Assembly: GCA_041739345.1 (NCBI GenBank)
Contig: JBGSNZ010000009.1
Coordinates: forward strand, 186,001-250,000
Direction: 5' to 3'
Length of the DNA: 64,000 nucleotides
From: DIGJ01 sp041739345
GTDB lineage: Bacteria; Bacillota; Clostridia; Lachnospirales; Lachnospiraceae
The first letter of the stretch is position 1, and each line of letters starts with the position of its first letter. Of the stretch, positions 28,401 to 36,786 are shown one piece after another. The notes beneath the pieces are model-generated. The model was not told the origin of the DNA. It ran no database searches and saw only the letters and a list, made by a program, of their open reading frames with translations. The translations under genes were made by a program, and so were the position numbers.

Positions 28401-30701
28401 ATCCATATTTGTTCCGATTCCAGACATTTCGCTAAATCCATCGGTCTCTACCGCCAATGCCGTCATATAAAGAGATGCCTTCTCGGCATAACCACTTTCG
28501 ACAACCTGGTCTTCGATCTCTTTTTCTACAGAAGCAATATCAACGTCTTTTAGCAGACTGTCGCCATCTGTACTATTTTTTGAATAGTAATCCAGCACTT
28601 CCTGCATCTTATTTTGATTTGTCGCAGTAAAACTTATAGAATAGACACCATTTTCTTTTGTAACACTGGTGATTTCACCATATGAAACCTCAGATTCGCT
28701 GCTATCTTTTGGAGATGCTCCGGAATACAGCGCAATAAAGTCTCCTTTATCAACCGTTGTTTTTTCGGATAATCCCATGTCTACATGAGCAGAAAAATCC
28801 AGATCCTTTTCCTCTATCGCAAAGGAACCTACGGTATCCGAGGTAGCAGGGACATAGTTTTGTAGTTTACTGTCAGCACCGGCAGCAATCGGTAACACAT
28901 CCGGCATAAAAATTACTTCTTTTGCAGCTGCATCCGTATATTGAACCATCTGGCTTCCGATACTTCCCGTAGCTGCTACTACCTTGATATACGCGATATC
29001 ATCATCCAGATAAGAGGCATCATCTGCACCATTCGTAGGAGCTTTTGGCTTGTCCTCACTGTATATACAAAGAACATCTCCAACCGTTAACTGCGTATTT
29101 CCTAGATAAGTAAATGAGCCATTAACGCTATCATCTGTGCTTTCCTCGCTGCTAAAATCAACAACTGGAACGGAAAGCTGCTTTACCTGCTGGCCATTCT
29201 CTGTCATATCCGATACTACACTATCTGGTATAAAGAGAATTCCGTCATGAAACTCAATACTATATACTTCTGCTTTTTTTATCACGAAATCACATTTTCG
29301 AACTATGGCATCGTGATCTTTAAAGCTTAATTTAGTGTTACTTAATTCCAGATTGTAGGAGGCTCCTTCTACATAGCCGCCCTGGGGTGAAACAACAAAG
29401 CTTCCCCCGCTTCCTTGTGCCTTAAGTTTGACTGCTTCTGATCCATCGGCAGCAGTCAGTTTGATACCACTTATGACATCATTTTCCGACATTGCTAAAT
29501 CCGATGAAAGGATCTCAAAGACAAGTCCTGTCTGTTGGTCTGTCAGTGAGAAAGAATCATCCAGCATCTGCTGTTCCATCTCAATTTCAGAATACCTAGC
29601 ATAAAGTGTTATATCACCTAAAACCAGAGAATCTTTCGTAAAACTTTTTTGAAATCCTTTATCGGTATACCATCCAAGAAAGATACTGTTGCTTTTTTGT
29701 GGCGCTGGTAAACTGTCAATCGTTTCACCGTTTGGAACCGTGAGTGCATCGATCGCAGTACCACCATTTGACACAAAGGTTACGGCACATACTTCGTCGG
29801 AATATCCACCATTACCATTGTTCTTACTTGGCGTTTTGCTCGGTGAAGGAGAAGGAGAAGGCGTAGAATCTTCTGACTTATCTTCATCCTTTCCCTGATC
29901 TGTTATTTTAGAATGTGCATCAATATATTTTTTTTCGTTTGGCGTAATATATTTCACACGTTTTGTTGTCTGATTTGAAATACTAAGCTTGGAACTTTTA
30001 TTTGTAGAAGTTATCAAACTTCCTTCTGCGCCTAATTTAAGGATAATATCTGCATCGGTTACCGTTGTTACACTTATGGGAACGGATGCAGTAATCGTAG
30101 AACCCTTCGCTGATTTCTTGATCTGAACTGGGATTTTGCTACTTACACTCCCTTTTACTACAAGTTCTGCTTTCTTTGCAAGAACGATCTTATCAATCGC
30201 TGCGTAGGCTGATACTACACCTTTTGCATTCTTAACATCATAAGTTAATGTTTTGACTTTGGAACCTTTTGAAGCTTTGTAGGTCAGCTTGCTATCACGG
30301 ATAACAACTTTGTTCCCCTTTGCTTTTTCCGTTATCGCCGCTGCATCCGTGACAATGAAACTTTTAAAAGTTCCACTATTTACAACCGATGCTTTCGCTG
30401 CATCAACCACGATTGTCTTTGTTTGATAGGATTTCGCAGGAATAGTAAACGTACTTGCTTTCGTCGTTTTAATCGTAATCCTCTTAATATTCTTATCCGC
30501 CAGTGCATTTAATAACTTCTTTTGCGTTGTTACCGTTACCTGTGTTTCAGCCTTCACAGCATTTGTTGTTCCAGAAGTTGCTGCCAAAACACTTGTAGTT
30601 CCTATGTCTGGTACGGATGTCGACAATACAGCAATAGCAAGGAACAACGCAAATCCAGAACGTAAATATCGTTTTCTTTTCTCTCTCATAACCACTTTCA
30701 T
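25422..30701 (-). CDS. Giant secreted repeat protein with Listeria-Bacteroides and MucBP-like repeats
   Basis: The 1759-residue protein starts with a signal peptide (to about residue 40), then a strand-rich region (50-265) that may be solenoid-like. A Ser/Pro linker follows near 285 (SPSPSPSKTPSK) and one Listeria-Bacteroides repeat (about 305-375). A long central part (380-1180) is of unrecognised fold. Repeats then alternate to the C-terminus: Listeria-Bacteroides repeats near 1237, 1365, 1430 and 1590 (GWYKDxxLT...LYAKW), with two YxVEHYQQ modules resembling mucin-binding repeats between them. AAGGAG lies upstream of the first ATG. The role is probably surface adhesion. A bidirectional terminator ends the gene. 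Confidence 0.9.
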   Translation of the reverse strand: MKVVMREKRKRYLRSGFALFLAIAVLSTSVPDIGTTSVLAATSGTTNAVKAETQVTVTTQKKLLNALADKNIKRITIKTTKASTFTIPAKSYQTKTIVVDAAKASVVNSGTFKSFIVTDAAAITEKAKGNKVVIRDSKLTYKASKGSKVKTLTYDVKNAKGVVSAYAAIDKIVLAKKAELVVKGSVSSKIPVQIKKSAKGSTITASVPISVTTVTDADIILKLGAEGSLITSTNKSSKLSISNQTTKRVKYITPNEKKYIDAHSKITDQGKDEDKSEDSTPSPSPSPSKTPSKNNGNGGYSDEVCAVTFVSNGGTAIDALTVPNGETIDSLPAPQKSNSIFLGWYTDKGFQKSFTKDSLVLGDITLYARYSEIEMEQQMLDDSFSLTDQQTGLVFEILSSDLAMSENDVISGIKLTAADGSEAVKLKAQGSGGSFVVSPQGGYVEGASYNLELSNTKLSFKDHDAIVRKCDFVIKKAEVYSIEFHDGILFIPDSVVSDMTENGQQVKQLSVPVVDFSSEESTDDSVNGSFTYLGNTQLTVGDVLCIYSEDKPKAPTNGADDASYLDDDIAYIKVVAATGSIGSQMVQYTDAAAKEVIFMPDVLPIAAGADSKLQNYVPATSDTVGSFAIEEKDLDFSAHVDMGLSEKTTVDKGDFIALYSGASPKDSSESEVSYGEITSVTKENGVYSISFTATNQNKMQEVLDYYSKNSTDGDSLLKDVDIASVEKEIEDQVVESGYAEKASLYMTALAVETDGFSEMSGIGTNMDTLSIKMADGSNASVEEVKLMAVSAAGSKVKIENLKVKASIGKNLQKLSGSGVRCAVSVSFDVTVKATDDSNIKISLSSTFIEELKMDVGASGKAVWKKKWIFPYIADYQMNANIDIYNYTGISFKAVVATKSASIDVSKQIQKIMSSTNPEEISGGVKELFELYSDMMENDTDWIEIFDKEIISQEQHLLLGIIAVKESVDFVVSANINVALGCNFEYQNGTRYCFWAKVRARDAGSNTLSLMDEKYTFQFYVMGTLGLRAGIRLEFAVGLFSTKLDSVGLTAEAGVYTKVYGYFFYQLESVNKVKNSKMSGALYLDFGIYLELAFKAQVLNGKYQYNPTLYEKEWPLLSAGTRYNVYDFSYDAPKTLIKMKDKVKTYTLPDSTFGMTYLDLKEGDISTKNYKASDYTVSFTNNKFSLSENTVKVSVPSGTHKLESDMTVTWKGTSLAFSSMPVSRTFHLVWDDVNDNGYTISYNSMGGSAVSSSTYLYEAAQKAPAAPLRQGFTFSGWYKDEKLTTPFVFTTMPAENIVLYAKWTENTTTPYQVEHYQQNLANDEYTLYETQMLAGTTGQTTTASTKSYPGFTYDSRVAGTLTSGTILAEGSLELKQYYIRNSYTLTFKPDNGSANIVKTLKYGASISAPAVVKNGYTFSNWGSTVESTMPSNNLTYTAVWTANNYSIDFDSNGGSEVSKITAACDSAITAPVAPEKEGYLFVGWYKDSNLTIPYTFSTMEAGNSKLYAKWEENNQIAYKVEHYQQYSYGTGYSLASTENLTGLYSTTVTATQKTYTGFTFNEQASQNITSGVVAADGSLVLKLYYDRTSYTMTFKPNNGSDDIVTTVKYGTSITVPTVTGAGIYISGWYSDSELTSLYTNKYMEAQDVTLYAKWLSNTDSLTVNGDNAYVEVGEPYAGDVVEVKVRHDGSRYILYVYGLKNDVKVDASGFSSAIVNGSPSVASGNGWAAGTSMTNNGKITITLKLGGSSKQIVVTANGII

Positions 30702-30734
30702 TCATAACTCCTTTTCTCTTATTGGTACACAATT

Positions 30735-31064
30735 TCAAAAGCCCGCTTCCATCTCCCTCACATGCCGAAAACCCAACATAAACCCCGGGATACAATAGAG
30801 TGGATTTGCGTAGACCCGGTTGTAATCATTTACAGCCTCCCGGTAGATCAAACGACTTGTTTCAAGCATTCTTCTTGCCACCTGTATATTTATACTATCC
30901 TGCTCTTGCCGGAAGATGGCTTGGTGCATTTTAATCTGCTCTTTTGCAGCCTCCACCTCATGATACCTGTCAGCCAGTTTACGGTAGGATACACTAAACC
31001 ACAGGGCAAGAAAGGCTGCGCCAGATATTCCTGCTATTACGTAGGCTATCATGAATGTCACCAC
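30735..31064 (-). CDS. Short LemA-like membrane protein
   Basis: The 109-residue protein has one N-terminal membrane segment (about 5-25), a long helix, and a C-terminal block (LIYREAVNDYNRVYANPLYCIPGFMLGFR) similar to the NxxVxxYN...P..LLGF end of LemA proteins, though LemA is usually about 180 residues. The start is GTG at 31064 or the adjacent GTG at 31061, with GGAG just upstream. It precedes the giant repeat-protein gene by 33 bases, so the two are probably co-transcribed, and it diverges from the LytTR system. Confidence 0.65.
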   Translation of the reverse strand: MVTFMIAYVIAGISGAAFLALWFSVSYRKLADRYHEVEAAKEQIKMHQAIFRQEQDSINIQVARRMLETSRLIYREAVNDYNRVYANPLYCIPGFMLGFRHVREMEAGF

Positions 31065-31136
31065 TTCACTCCTTTTTTAGAAAAACCGTTTTTATAAATT
31101 TAATATAGCAAATAGAAAATGAAAAATACTGCTTTC

Positions 31137-31170
31137 ACCCTTAAATGCATTTTTTTGACCCTGAAATGTA
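31137..31170 (+). promoter_or_regulatory. Direct repeats, candidate LytTR binding sites
   Basis: ACCCTTAAATGCA (31137-31149) and ACCCTGAAATGTA (31158-31170) start exactly 21 bp apart. The second ends 11 bases before the -35 of the LytTR regulator promoter. Paired sites with 21-bp pitch upstream of -35 are the pattern known for AgrA/ComE-type LytTR regulators, so autoregulation is likely. Confidence 0.65.
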
Positions 31171-31181
31171 TCCATATATTG

Positions 31182-31210
31182 TTGAGGTTCTTTTTCATTC
31201 ATGCTAAAAT
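31182..31210 (+). promoter_or_regulatory. Sigma-A-type promoter of the LytTR two-component operon
   Basis: TTGAGG, a 17-base spacer and TAAAAT, 33 bases before the regulator ATG. Confidence 0.7.
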
Positions 31211-31243
31211 AGAAATGTTAAACAAGCGGTCAGGGGGGAAATA

Positions 31244-31969
31244 ATGCTTAGAATTGCCATTTGCGACGATGAAATACAGGAGCTTTCCCGTATTTCAAAA
31301 TTATTGAACCGATATCAGGAACTAAAAAGTGAAGCTTTTCAATACGATGCTTTTTCCAATGCCCTAGAGCTATTGGAACGCATGCAAAAAGTTGGCTATG
31401 ATATCTTACTGCTCGATGTGCTTATGCCCGGGATAACTGGAATTGAGGCAGCTCATGAAATACGTAAATTTAATCAGACTGTAAAGATCATTTTTCTGAC
31501 TTCTTCTCCCGAATTTGCAGTCGAAAGCTATGCAGTAGATGCATATTACTACCTGCTAAAGCCTACAACCGAAACAAAACTTTTTCCTATTTTAGATAAA
31601 CTTTTTCTGGATACACGAAAAGAAGCAGAAAGTCTGTTTATAAAGTCTGCCACCGGAATTGTACGTATTTCATTTTACAACCTGGAATTTTTAGAAGTAA
31701 GGAACAAAAAACTATATTTCCATCTGACCGATGGCAGTATAAAAGAAGTGTATGGTTCACTTTCCGATTACGAGCCAAAACTTCTTAACAAGGAGGAGTT
31801 CCTCAAAGTTCATCGTTCTATTATCGTAAATATGAATCACACACAGGAACTAACTTCCGGTACGATTAAAACTGCTACCGGGCAATGCATCCCTGTATCC
31901 AGACTTTTGTATCCAAGGGTACGCGAAATTTATATGAATTATCTATTTTTAGAAAAAGGGGTAGAATGA
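31244..31969 (+). CDS. LytTR (AgrA/ComE-type) response regulator
   Basis: The 241-residue protein has a receiver domain (1-120) with D8/D9, phosphoacceptor D58 (LLLDVLMPG) and K in LLKPT. A LytTR DNA-binding domain follows (about 130-235; SATGIVRISFYNLEFLEV, EFLKVHRSIIVNM, IPVSRLLYPRVRE). It overlaps the start of the kinase gene by 4 bases. A clear promoter and paired direct repeats lie upstream. No autoinducer peptide or AgrB-like gene is adjacent, so the signal is unknown. Confidence 0.92.
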   Translation: MLRIAICDDEIQELSRISKLLNRYQELKSEAFQYDAFSNALELLERMQKVGYDILLLDVLMPGITGIEAAHEIRKFNQTVKIIFLTSSPEFAVESYAVDAYYYLLKPTTETKLFPILDKLFLDTRKEAESLFIKSATGIVRISFYNLEFLEVRNKKLYFHLTDGSIKEVYGSLSDYEPKLLNKEEFLKVHRSIIVNMNHTQELTSGTIKTATGQCIPVSRLLYPRVREIYMNYLFLEKGVE

Positions 31970-33255
31970 TGATTACTACTGTGAGCCTCGTTAACTATGG
32001 ACTGATATTACTATTTGGAGTATCGCTTGCGATCTACTTTGCCGGAATCGAACGATCACGTAAGAACCGTTTGGCAGCCATTTGCTTTGTCTTATTCCTT
32101 CTCGTGGTACAGTATGCAAGCTGGCGATTTTTCGGATACGACACCACCAGAAAAATATATCCTTTTATTGTACATATTCCACTGATTCTTTTTATTACCT
32201 TCTATTACAAGCGCAATTATACTATTGCTCTTGTCTGCGTACTAACTTCCTATCTGTGTTGCCAGACACCAAGATGGTTTGCCACAATGGCTCTTTATCT
32301 GTTCGATAGCAGGCTAGCCTACCTTATTGTCAATTCCTTGGCTATAGTTCCTGTACTGTTTTTACTCAAAAAATATGTGGTACGCTCCATCAACCAGCTG
32401 ATCAACATATCCAAACGATCTTTGCTGCTATTTGGTATCGTACCACTTATGTACTATTTATTCGACTATACTACAACTGTTTACACCGATTTACTATATC
32501 GTGGAATTGAAATGGCTGTACTCTTTATGCCCTCTCTCGTGTCCATGTTTTACTTTGTATTCATCCTTATCTACTACAGCGAGATGCAAAGACGAAGCAA
32601 TGCCGAAAGCGAAGGGATGGTAATGTCTATACAGATCAATCAGGCAAAAATCGAACTGTCCGCATTTTTAGAATCGCAGGAAAAAACCGCGATATACCGC
32701 CACGACATGCGTCATCATCTTAATCTAATCGCAGGTTATCTGGAAGCCGGTGATACGAAAAGCGCATTCGAATATATTAGCAATACGCAGGCAGAAATTA
32801 AAGAATTTACCCCTGTCCGCTATTGCGAGAACAATACCATCAACCTGATTCTCTCCCACTTTGGAGACAGAGCAAAAGCAGAAGGTGTTACTTTTTTCAC
32901 TGATGTGAAGATACCCCAAACCATTTCTATCATGGAAACCGAGCTTTGCGCTTTACTATCCAACAGTTTGGAAAACGCCCTTCAAGCCTGTACAAAAGTT
33001 CCCGATGAAAATGAAAAAATACTGCGTGTCAATTGTCAACTACATAAAGAAAATATGCTGATCTTTATCGAAAACAACTATACCGGTGAAGTAGAAATGG
33101 AAAACGGCCTGCCACAAACTCATAGACAAGGGCATGGCTTTGGTGTTAAAAGTATCATGGCAATCGTTCATAAATATCAAGGCTACTATTTGTATACCGC
33201 AAACGATGGAATCTTTACACTAAAGATTGTGCTGCCGTTAAGGAATCATTTCTGA
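31966..33255 (+). CDS. AgrC-like GHKL sensor histidine kinase
   Basis: The frame is open further upstream, but the start is most likely the ATG at 31966 (or 31969), with AGGGG just before it and a 4-base overlap with the regulator gene. The 429-residue protein has six or so membrane segments (about 7-205), a coiled linker, the H-box near residue 243 (IYRHDMRHHLNL) and a GHKL ATPase part (SNSLENALQAC N-box near 330; GHGFGVKSIMAIV). The layout is that of AgrC/ComD-type peptide-sensing kinases. It ends one base before the stop of the convergent VanZ-like gene. Confidence 0.9.
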   Translation: MMITTVSLVNYGLILLFGVSLAIYFAGIERSRKNRLAAICFVLFLLVVQYASWRFFGYDTTRKIYPFIVHIPLILFITFYYKRNYTIALVCVLTSYLCCQTPRWFATMALYLFDSRLAYLIVNSLAIVPVLFLLKKYVVRSINQLINISKRSLLLFGIVPLMYYLFDYTTTVYTDLLYRGIEMAVLFMPSLVSMFYFVFILIYYSEMQRRSNAESEGMVMSIQINQAKIELSAFLESQEKTAIYRHDMRHHLNLIAGYLEAGDTKSAFEYISNTQAEIKEFTPVRYCENNTINLILSHFGDRAKAEGVTFFTDVKIPQTISIMETELCALLSNSLENALQACTKVPDENEKILRVNCQLHKENMLIFIENNYTGEVEMENGLPQTHRQGHGFGVKSIMAIVHKYQGYYLYTANDGIFTLKIVLPLRNHF

Positions 33256-33717
33256 TTAATTTGTGCTTTCCTTTCGAGCCTTCCCTCTAAAAACAATTGC
33301 TACCATAAATATACCTATCAATACCCCCACACTGTCAATCATTACATCCCTTATCTGCCCGCTTCGTCCCACTACAAAGAGCTGGTGAAATTCATCCATA
33401 CCAGCATAAAGGACGCCTATCGTAAGTGCCAAGGTTTTTCTTTTGTTATTCATAGCAATCGCAAGTAAGATTCCTAATATTGCATATTCTGTCACATGAG
33501 CTGTCTTTCGTACTCCAAAGTTGATCGTCTCAAGATGTGTTACCTTCTCTGCTTCCGGCAGTTCATTAAAATCAGGGATAATAATGCCGCAGACCATCCT
33601 TCCGACTATATAAGACTGTTCATTGGAAGCGTTTGCTGGTCTGGCTGAAAAAGAGAAGATAATGGTCATCCAAAGAAAGACCAGGAGCCATGCCAGGATG
33701 GTGCGATTTGATTTCAT
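33256..33717 (-). CDS. VanZ-like membrane protein
   Basis: The 153-residue protein has four membrane segments and the VanZ family motifs: FSFSARPANAS after the first segment, RKTAHVTEYAILG and YAGMDEFHQLFVVGRSGQIRDVMIDSVG. VanZ confers low-level teicoplanin resistance in VanA clusters, but most genomic homologues have no known role. Its stop abuts the stop of the convergent GHKL kinase. No van genes are present. Confidence 0.9.
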   Translation of the reverse strand: MKSNRTILAWLLVFLWMTIIFSFSARPANASNEQSYIVGRMVCGIIIPDFNELPEAEKVTHLETINFGVRKTAHVTEYAILGILLAIAMNNKRKTLALTIGVLYAGMDEFHQLFVVGRSGQIRDVMIDSVGVLIGIFMVAIVFRGKARKESTN

Positions 33718-33769
33718 AAAAAGACATTCCTTTCTAGCATCAAGTTATGCAGAGGCAGTAAAAATCGTA

Positions 33770-34018
33770 TTAACAACAAATCTTCAAAAATTCCAGATTA
33801 CCTTCCACCTTTACATCATGCGCATCTGCTGGTATAAAGACGCAATCCAACGTCTTTATGTCCAATTTGCAGTCACCACGGCAGATTCGTCCTTCCACTT
33901 GCGTGGAAAGAAGGACATGGAACCCATTTTTCCCAACGTCCATTGCATAGCTTCCATTTACCATAACCCGCTCCACTTGAAAATACTTACAGCGACGCTC
34001 TGGCTCTTAAAAAACAAT
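33770..34018 (-). pseudogene. 5'-truncated mannose-6-phosphate isomerase (manA) fragment
   Basis: An open frame of 82 codons without a proper start reads CKYFQVERVMVNGSYAMD ... GFHVLLSTQVEG ... FIPADAHDVKVEGNLEFL, which looks like the C-terminal cupin part of class I mannose-6-phosphate isomerase. An in-frame TAA stands directly before it, and the roughly 230 residues that carry the active site are absent. The next 226 bases (to 34244) show no gene. Confidence 0.65.
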
Positions 34019-34244
34019 CATGCCACCAACAGAATATCTAATTTCTGATGCTGACATCTTGTAAGACTAGGTTTTTTCATCGATTTCACTTATTCTTTGC
34101 AATTTCTGGTTAGCTTTGGACAACCCTTCACCTTGTCATGCGATGTGCAGTGACCAAATACGTAAAACCCTAAAGTAACCAATTATCCGATAGGTTTTAT
34201 TATCAAATGCTTCATAAGCAAATCCATCTTTCTTTACCGAATGG

Positions 34245-35246
34245 TTATTTATTGGTTTCATTTATAGATTTATTTTTATAGATTTTTAAATTCACTGGGA
34301 TTTTGCTTAAAATTAATACCGTAAAAAATACGAGCAAAGGTGAAATTATTACTTTTAACATTGTATAATCATCGAAGTATGATACTGCGACTAATGCTTT
34401 TATTATAAATCCATGTAGAATATAAATAGTAAGGGTTTTCGTTCCTACTATAGTAAATCTATGTTTCTTCTTCGGAATCAATGAAAGAAATGATACCATC
34501 ATTCCTATTTGTATCATGTATAAAAAGAACCGATACATCCCCCCATATAAAGCAAATCCCATTTTTTTATATGGTACTGCACAGCTTAGTAACTCAAATT
34601 TAAATACTCCTGAAAACGCAAATGATAATAATATGCCCATTATAATTATCCCCGCAGCCACCACCTTGTTTTCAATCATATCGCTCACTTTTATCTTTTT
34701 TGTCTTAAAGTAATACCCCAATAAAAAGTAAGGAAATAATACAACAATTCGTGAAAGACTTAATTTCCATGAAATGAAATCAAAATAACCTACCAGTAAA
34801 CCCAATACAAAACTAAGCCCTATCATATATTCGATTTTGATTTTTAAGTAATCAAATACAAATACTGCGATCTTTAATGCAAGATTCCAGATAAACATTG
34901 CAAACAAATACCAATAAATATATGCAGGCGTCAATAAAGTATAATGGTATTGTTCCAATCCAATCAATTGAGTAAATGTAATAAATAGCAATTGGACTAT
35001 TATATACGGTATTAAAAAATCGATTACTAATTTATATAACGATTTTTTGTTCCTTTCTTTTTTAAAAAAGAATCCCGAAATAAATACAAAGGCAGGCATA
35101 TGAAACATGTAAATAAAACCAAATATTCCATACGCACCTTTATTTATATTAATGAATGGTTCTAAATAATGACCTAGCACAACCAAAAATATTAAAATAA
35201 ATTTGGCATTGTCATAATAACTGTCTCTTTTCTTCATTGCTTCCAC
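34245..35246 (-). CDS. Membrane acyltransferase, family 3 (OafA/fucose-4-O-acetylase-like)
   Basis: I choose the GTG at 35246 (VEAMKKRDSYYDNAK) as start because GAGGAG lies 5 bases upstream; the frame opens 19 codons earlier without such a site. The 333-residue protein has about ten membrane segments and begins with the family signature (YYDNAKFILIFLVVLGHYL, with the active-site H). Further motifs are FHMPAFVFISGFFFKK and LTIYILHGFI. Such enzymes acetylate surface polysaccharides. It is a lone gene next to the prophage block. Confidence 0.87.
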   Translation of the reverse strand: MEAMKKRDSYYDNAKFILIFLVVLGHYLEPFININKGAYGIFGFIYMFHMPAFVFISGFFFKKERNKKSLYKLVIDFLIPYIIVQLLFITFTQLIGLEQYHYTLLTPAYIYWYLFAMFIWNLALKIAVFVFDYLKIKIEYMIGLSFVLGLLVGYFDFISWKLSLSRIVVLFPYFLLGYYFKTKKIKVSDMIENKVVAAGIIIMGILLSFAFSGVFKFELLSCAVPYKKMGFALYGGMYRFFLYMIQIGMMVSFLSLIPKKKHRFTIVGTKTLTIYILHGFIIKALVAVSYFDDYTMLKVIISPLLVFFTVLILSKIPVNLKIYKNKSINETNK

Positions 35247-35445
35247 GTTTGCTCCTCGATTGTTAGATAGAGAAAGAGTACTATTAATAATAATATATGT
35301 CAATATTTACGTTGTCTATATACGGTTCTTACATTTCACCTAGAGTTTTTAATTAAATATACTGGAAATCAATGTAAATTTTCGGTATATTGGACGGATA
35401 ATCCAGCTTAGGCCGATTATTAATAAGTACAAGGAGAGTATAAAA

Positions 35446-35496
35446 ATGAATGAAGAAACAAAACAGAGCACAACTAAGAAAATCAAGATAAAATAA
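35446..35496 (+). CDS. Possible 16-residue peptide gene
   Basis: MNEETKQSTTKKIKIK has AAGGAG 9 bases before the ATG and is followed 18 bases later by a strong terminator, which together suggest a real short transcript. The peptide is very basic at its C-terminus. No family is recognised. The 200 bases before it (35247-35445) show nothing else. Confidence 0.5.
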   Translation: MNEETKQSTTKKIKIK

Positions 35497-35514
35497 ATTG
35501 ACAAATATAAAAAA

Positions 35515-35549
35515 GCCTAGCATAATTCACATGTATGCTAGGTTTTTTT
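35515..35549 (+). terminator. Intrinsic terminator after the 16-codon gene
   Basis: Nine-base arms (CCTAGCATA/TATGCTAGG), a 9-base loop and seven T residues on the plus strand. An A-run before it would also serve minus-strand transcripts leaving the phage block. Confidence 0.9.
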
Positions 35550-35595
35550 ATCCAACATATTACATACTTTCTCGGAATATTTCGGACAGATCTAG

Positions 35596-35610
35596 ACAAA
35601 AAACAGGCTT
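35596..35610. other. Candidate left attachment site of the phage block
   Basis: The 13-base string AAAAAACAGGCTT, preceded by AC, also occurs at 52205-52220 just before tRNA-Thr, where it forms one arm of a terminator. The two copies bracket the phage genes. No integrase is present, so this is only suggestive. Confidence 0.3.
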
Positions 35611-35751
35611 ATCCCAATCTACTAATTGACTACCCGAATGTTTCTCAATACTTGTGACAAAAACACCTGTAGACAATCCCATCATTGCACGACACTAAAC
35701 ACTACTTGTTTTTCGATAAAAGAAAGGCTGTTCATTTCCGAGGTTCTACAA

Positions 35752-36186
35752 CTAATTATTGAATAATTTCTGTTCTTCTTTTCTTCTGCGTGTAAGTCCG
35801 GCCAACTCTTTTCCATTCGCCTTATTGTATAAAAGAAGTTTTCCAGCTACTGTCTTTCCATCCCTTGTCCCATTATCAAGCAACACGCAGAGATTCCCTT
35901 CGCCTAAGTTAAATGCAAAGCTAACAAGAGCATCAAACTGATTCTGCGTAGGCACAAAATCTTTCTTTGCCTTATTAACTGCGTTAACAAAGGATTTCAG
36001 ATCCTTTTCCAATAGCGCATCTGCTTTCTTCTGCGTAATTTTTAATCCTGCTTTGATAGCTTTACCGCTTACCTTACTGGTGTGACCATATCCAATGGTC
36101 CATACTCCTGCTGGGCATTTATAGGCTTCCAGATGGCAGCCTTCGAATGACTTTATCAATTCCAATCCAGCTTTTCCTATTTTCAT
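35752..36186 (-). CDS. GH24 lysozyme (endolysin)
   Basis: The start is the ATG at 36186 (MKIGKAGLELIKSFEG), two bases after the holin stop, with GAGG upstream; an earlier in-frame TTG is not needed. The 144-residue protein matches T4-type GH24 muramidases: catalytic E in SFEGCHLEAY, the VWTIGYGHT block and FDALVSFAFNLGEG. It hydrolyses peptidoglycan to release particles. It is the last gene of the lysis set. Confidence 0.92.
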   Translation of the reverse strand: MKIGKAGLELIKSFEGCHLEAYKCPAGVWTIGYGHTSKVSGKAIKAGLKITQKKADALLEKDLKSFVNAVNKAKKDFVPTQNQFDALVSFAFNLGEGNLCVLLDNGTRDGKTVAGKLLLYNKANGKELAGLTRRRKEEQKLFNN

Positions 36187-36187
36187 A

Positions 36188-36466
36188 TTATTTATCCTCT
36201 TTTTTTGCGTCTTTATCAATTAGATTCCTCATAGCTTCATATAGTCCAGTTGAACCCAATCCACTTATCATCCCACCAAGAACTACAGCCGCACTAATAT
36301 TAGGCATATTACAAGCAATATTAATTGCGGTACCTGCACTTAGCATAATGAGTGGTATATACTTATTGTCAATAAAGGTAATGCTCTGTTTAATTACAAA
36401 TCCAATGCAAAGGCAGATTCCTAAAGTTACTAAGTTCACATAGTTTAATAAAAAGTTAATATCCAT
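36188..36466 (-). CDS. Phage holin
   Basis: The 92-residue protein has three short hydrophobic segments (about 8-28, 36-56 and 58-72) and a charged C-terminal tail (DKDAKKEDK), as in small phage holins. It lies between XhlA-like and endolysin genes with one-base spacings and GGAG before its ATG. Holins form membrane lesions that let endolysin out. Confidence 0.82.
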   Translation of the reverse strand: MDINFLLNYVNLVTLGICLCIGFVIKQSITFIDNKYIPLIMLSAGTAINIACNMPNISAAVVLGGMISGLGSTGLYEAMRNLIDKDAKKEDK

Positions 36467-36467
36467 G

Positions 36468-36734
36468 TTATTTCTCCTTTTCTTCTAAATCCTTGATTCG
36501 GCTATTAGCTGCTTTGATTTTTTCCTCTTGAAGTAGCGTAAGCTTCTCCAATTCGTAGGTCCTGTCAATTACTCCGTTATGTTTGTCTACTTTTTCTTCA
36601 AGCTTTTTAAGGCGGTATTCAATTAAAGATCGTGTTGTATTATTTTGGTAATGGTTATTTGCCAAACATACTACCAATGTAACCGCTCCTGTAATGAGAG
36701 GCACTCCTAGTGTTGCCGCAAGTGATGCGTCCAT
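36468..36734 (-). CDS. XhlA-like lysis-associated protein
   Basis: The 88-residue protein has an N-terminal membrane segment (about 8-26) and a long coiled coil (35-88; LEEKVDKHNGVIDRTYELEKL). The segment is N-terminal here, whereas in the PBSX haemolysin-like XhlA family it is usually C-terminal. The position directly before the holin and endolysin supports a role in lysis. Confidence 0.65.
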   Translation of the reverse strand: MDASLAATLGVPLITGAVTLVVCLANNHYQNNTTRSLIEYRLKKLEEKVDKHNGVIDRTYELEKLTLLQEEKIKAANSRIKDLEEKEK

Positions 36735-36750
36735 TTTTCTCCTTTCATAA

Positions 36751-36786
36751 AGAAAGAGCCTCTAGATTTTCTCTAAAGGCTCTTAG
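36751..36786 (-). terminator. Hairpin between tail-fibre and lysis genes
   Basis: On the minus strand, AAGAGCCT...AGGCTCTT with an inner pairing forms a stem followed by TTTCTTT. It overlaps the stop of the small ORF at 36773-36893. Confidence 0.6.

Noticed and set aside
33256..33717. VanZ-like gene as part of a glycopeptide-resistance cluster
   Set aside because: No vanH, vanA, vanX or VanS/R-type genes nearby; single VanZ homologues are common.
35560..35685. 41-codon minus-strand frame (MMGLSTGVFVTSIEK...) across the candidate left attachment site
   Set aside because: No ribosome binding site; a weak PDZ-like look only. It may be a fragment, but the evidence is too thin.
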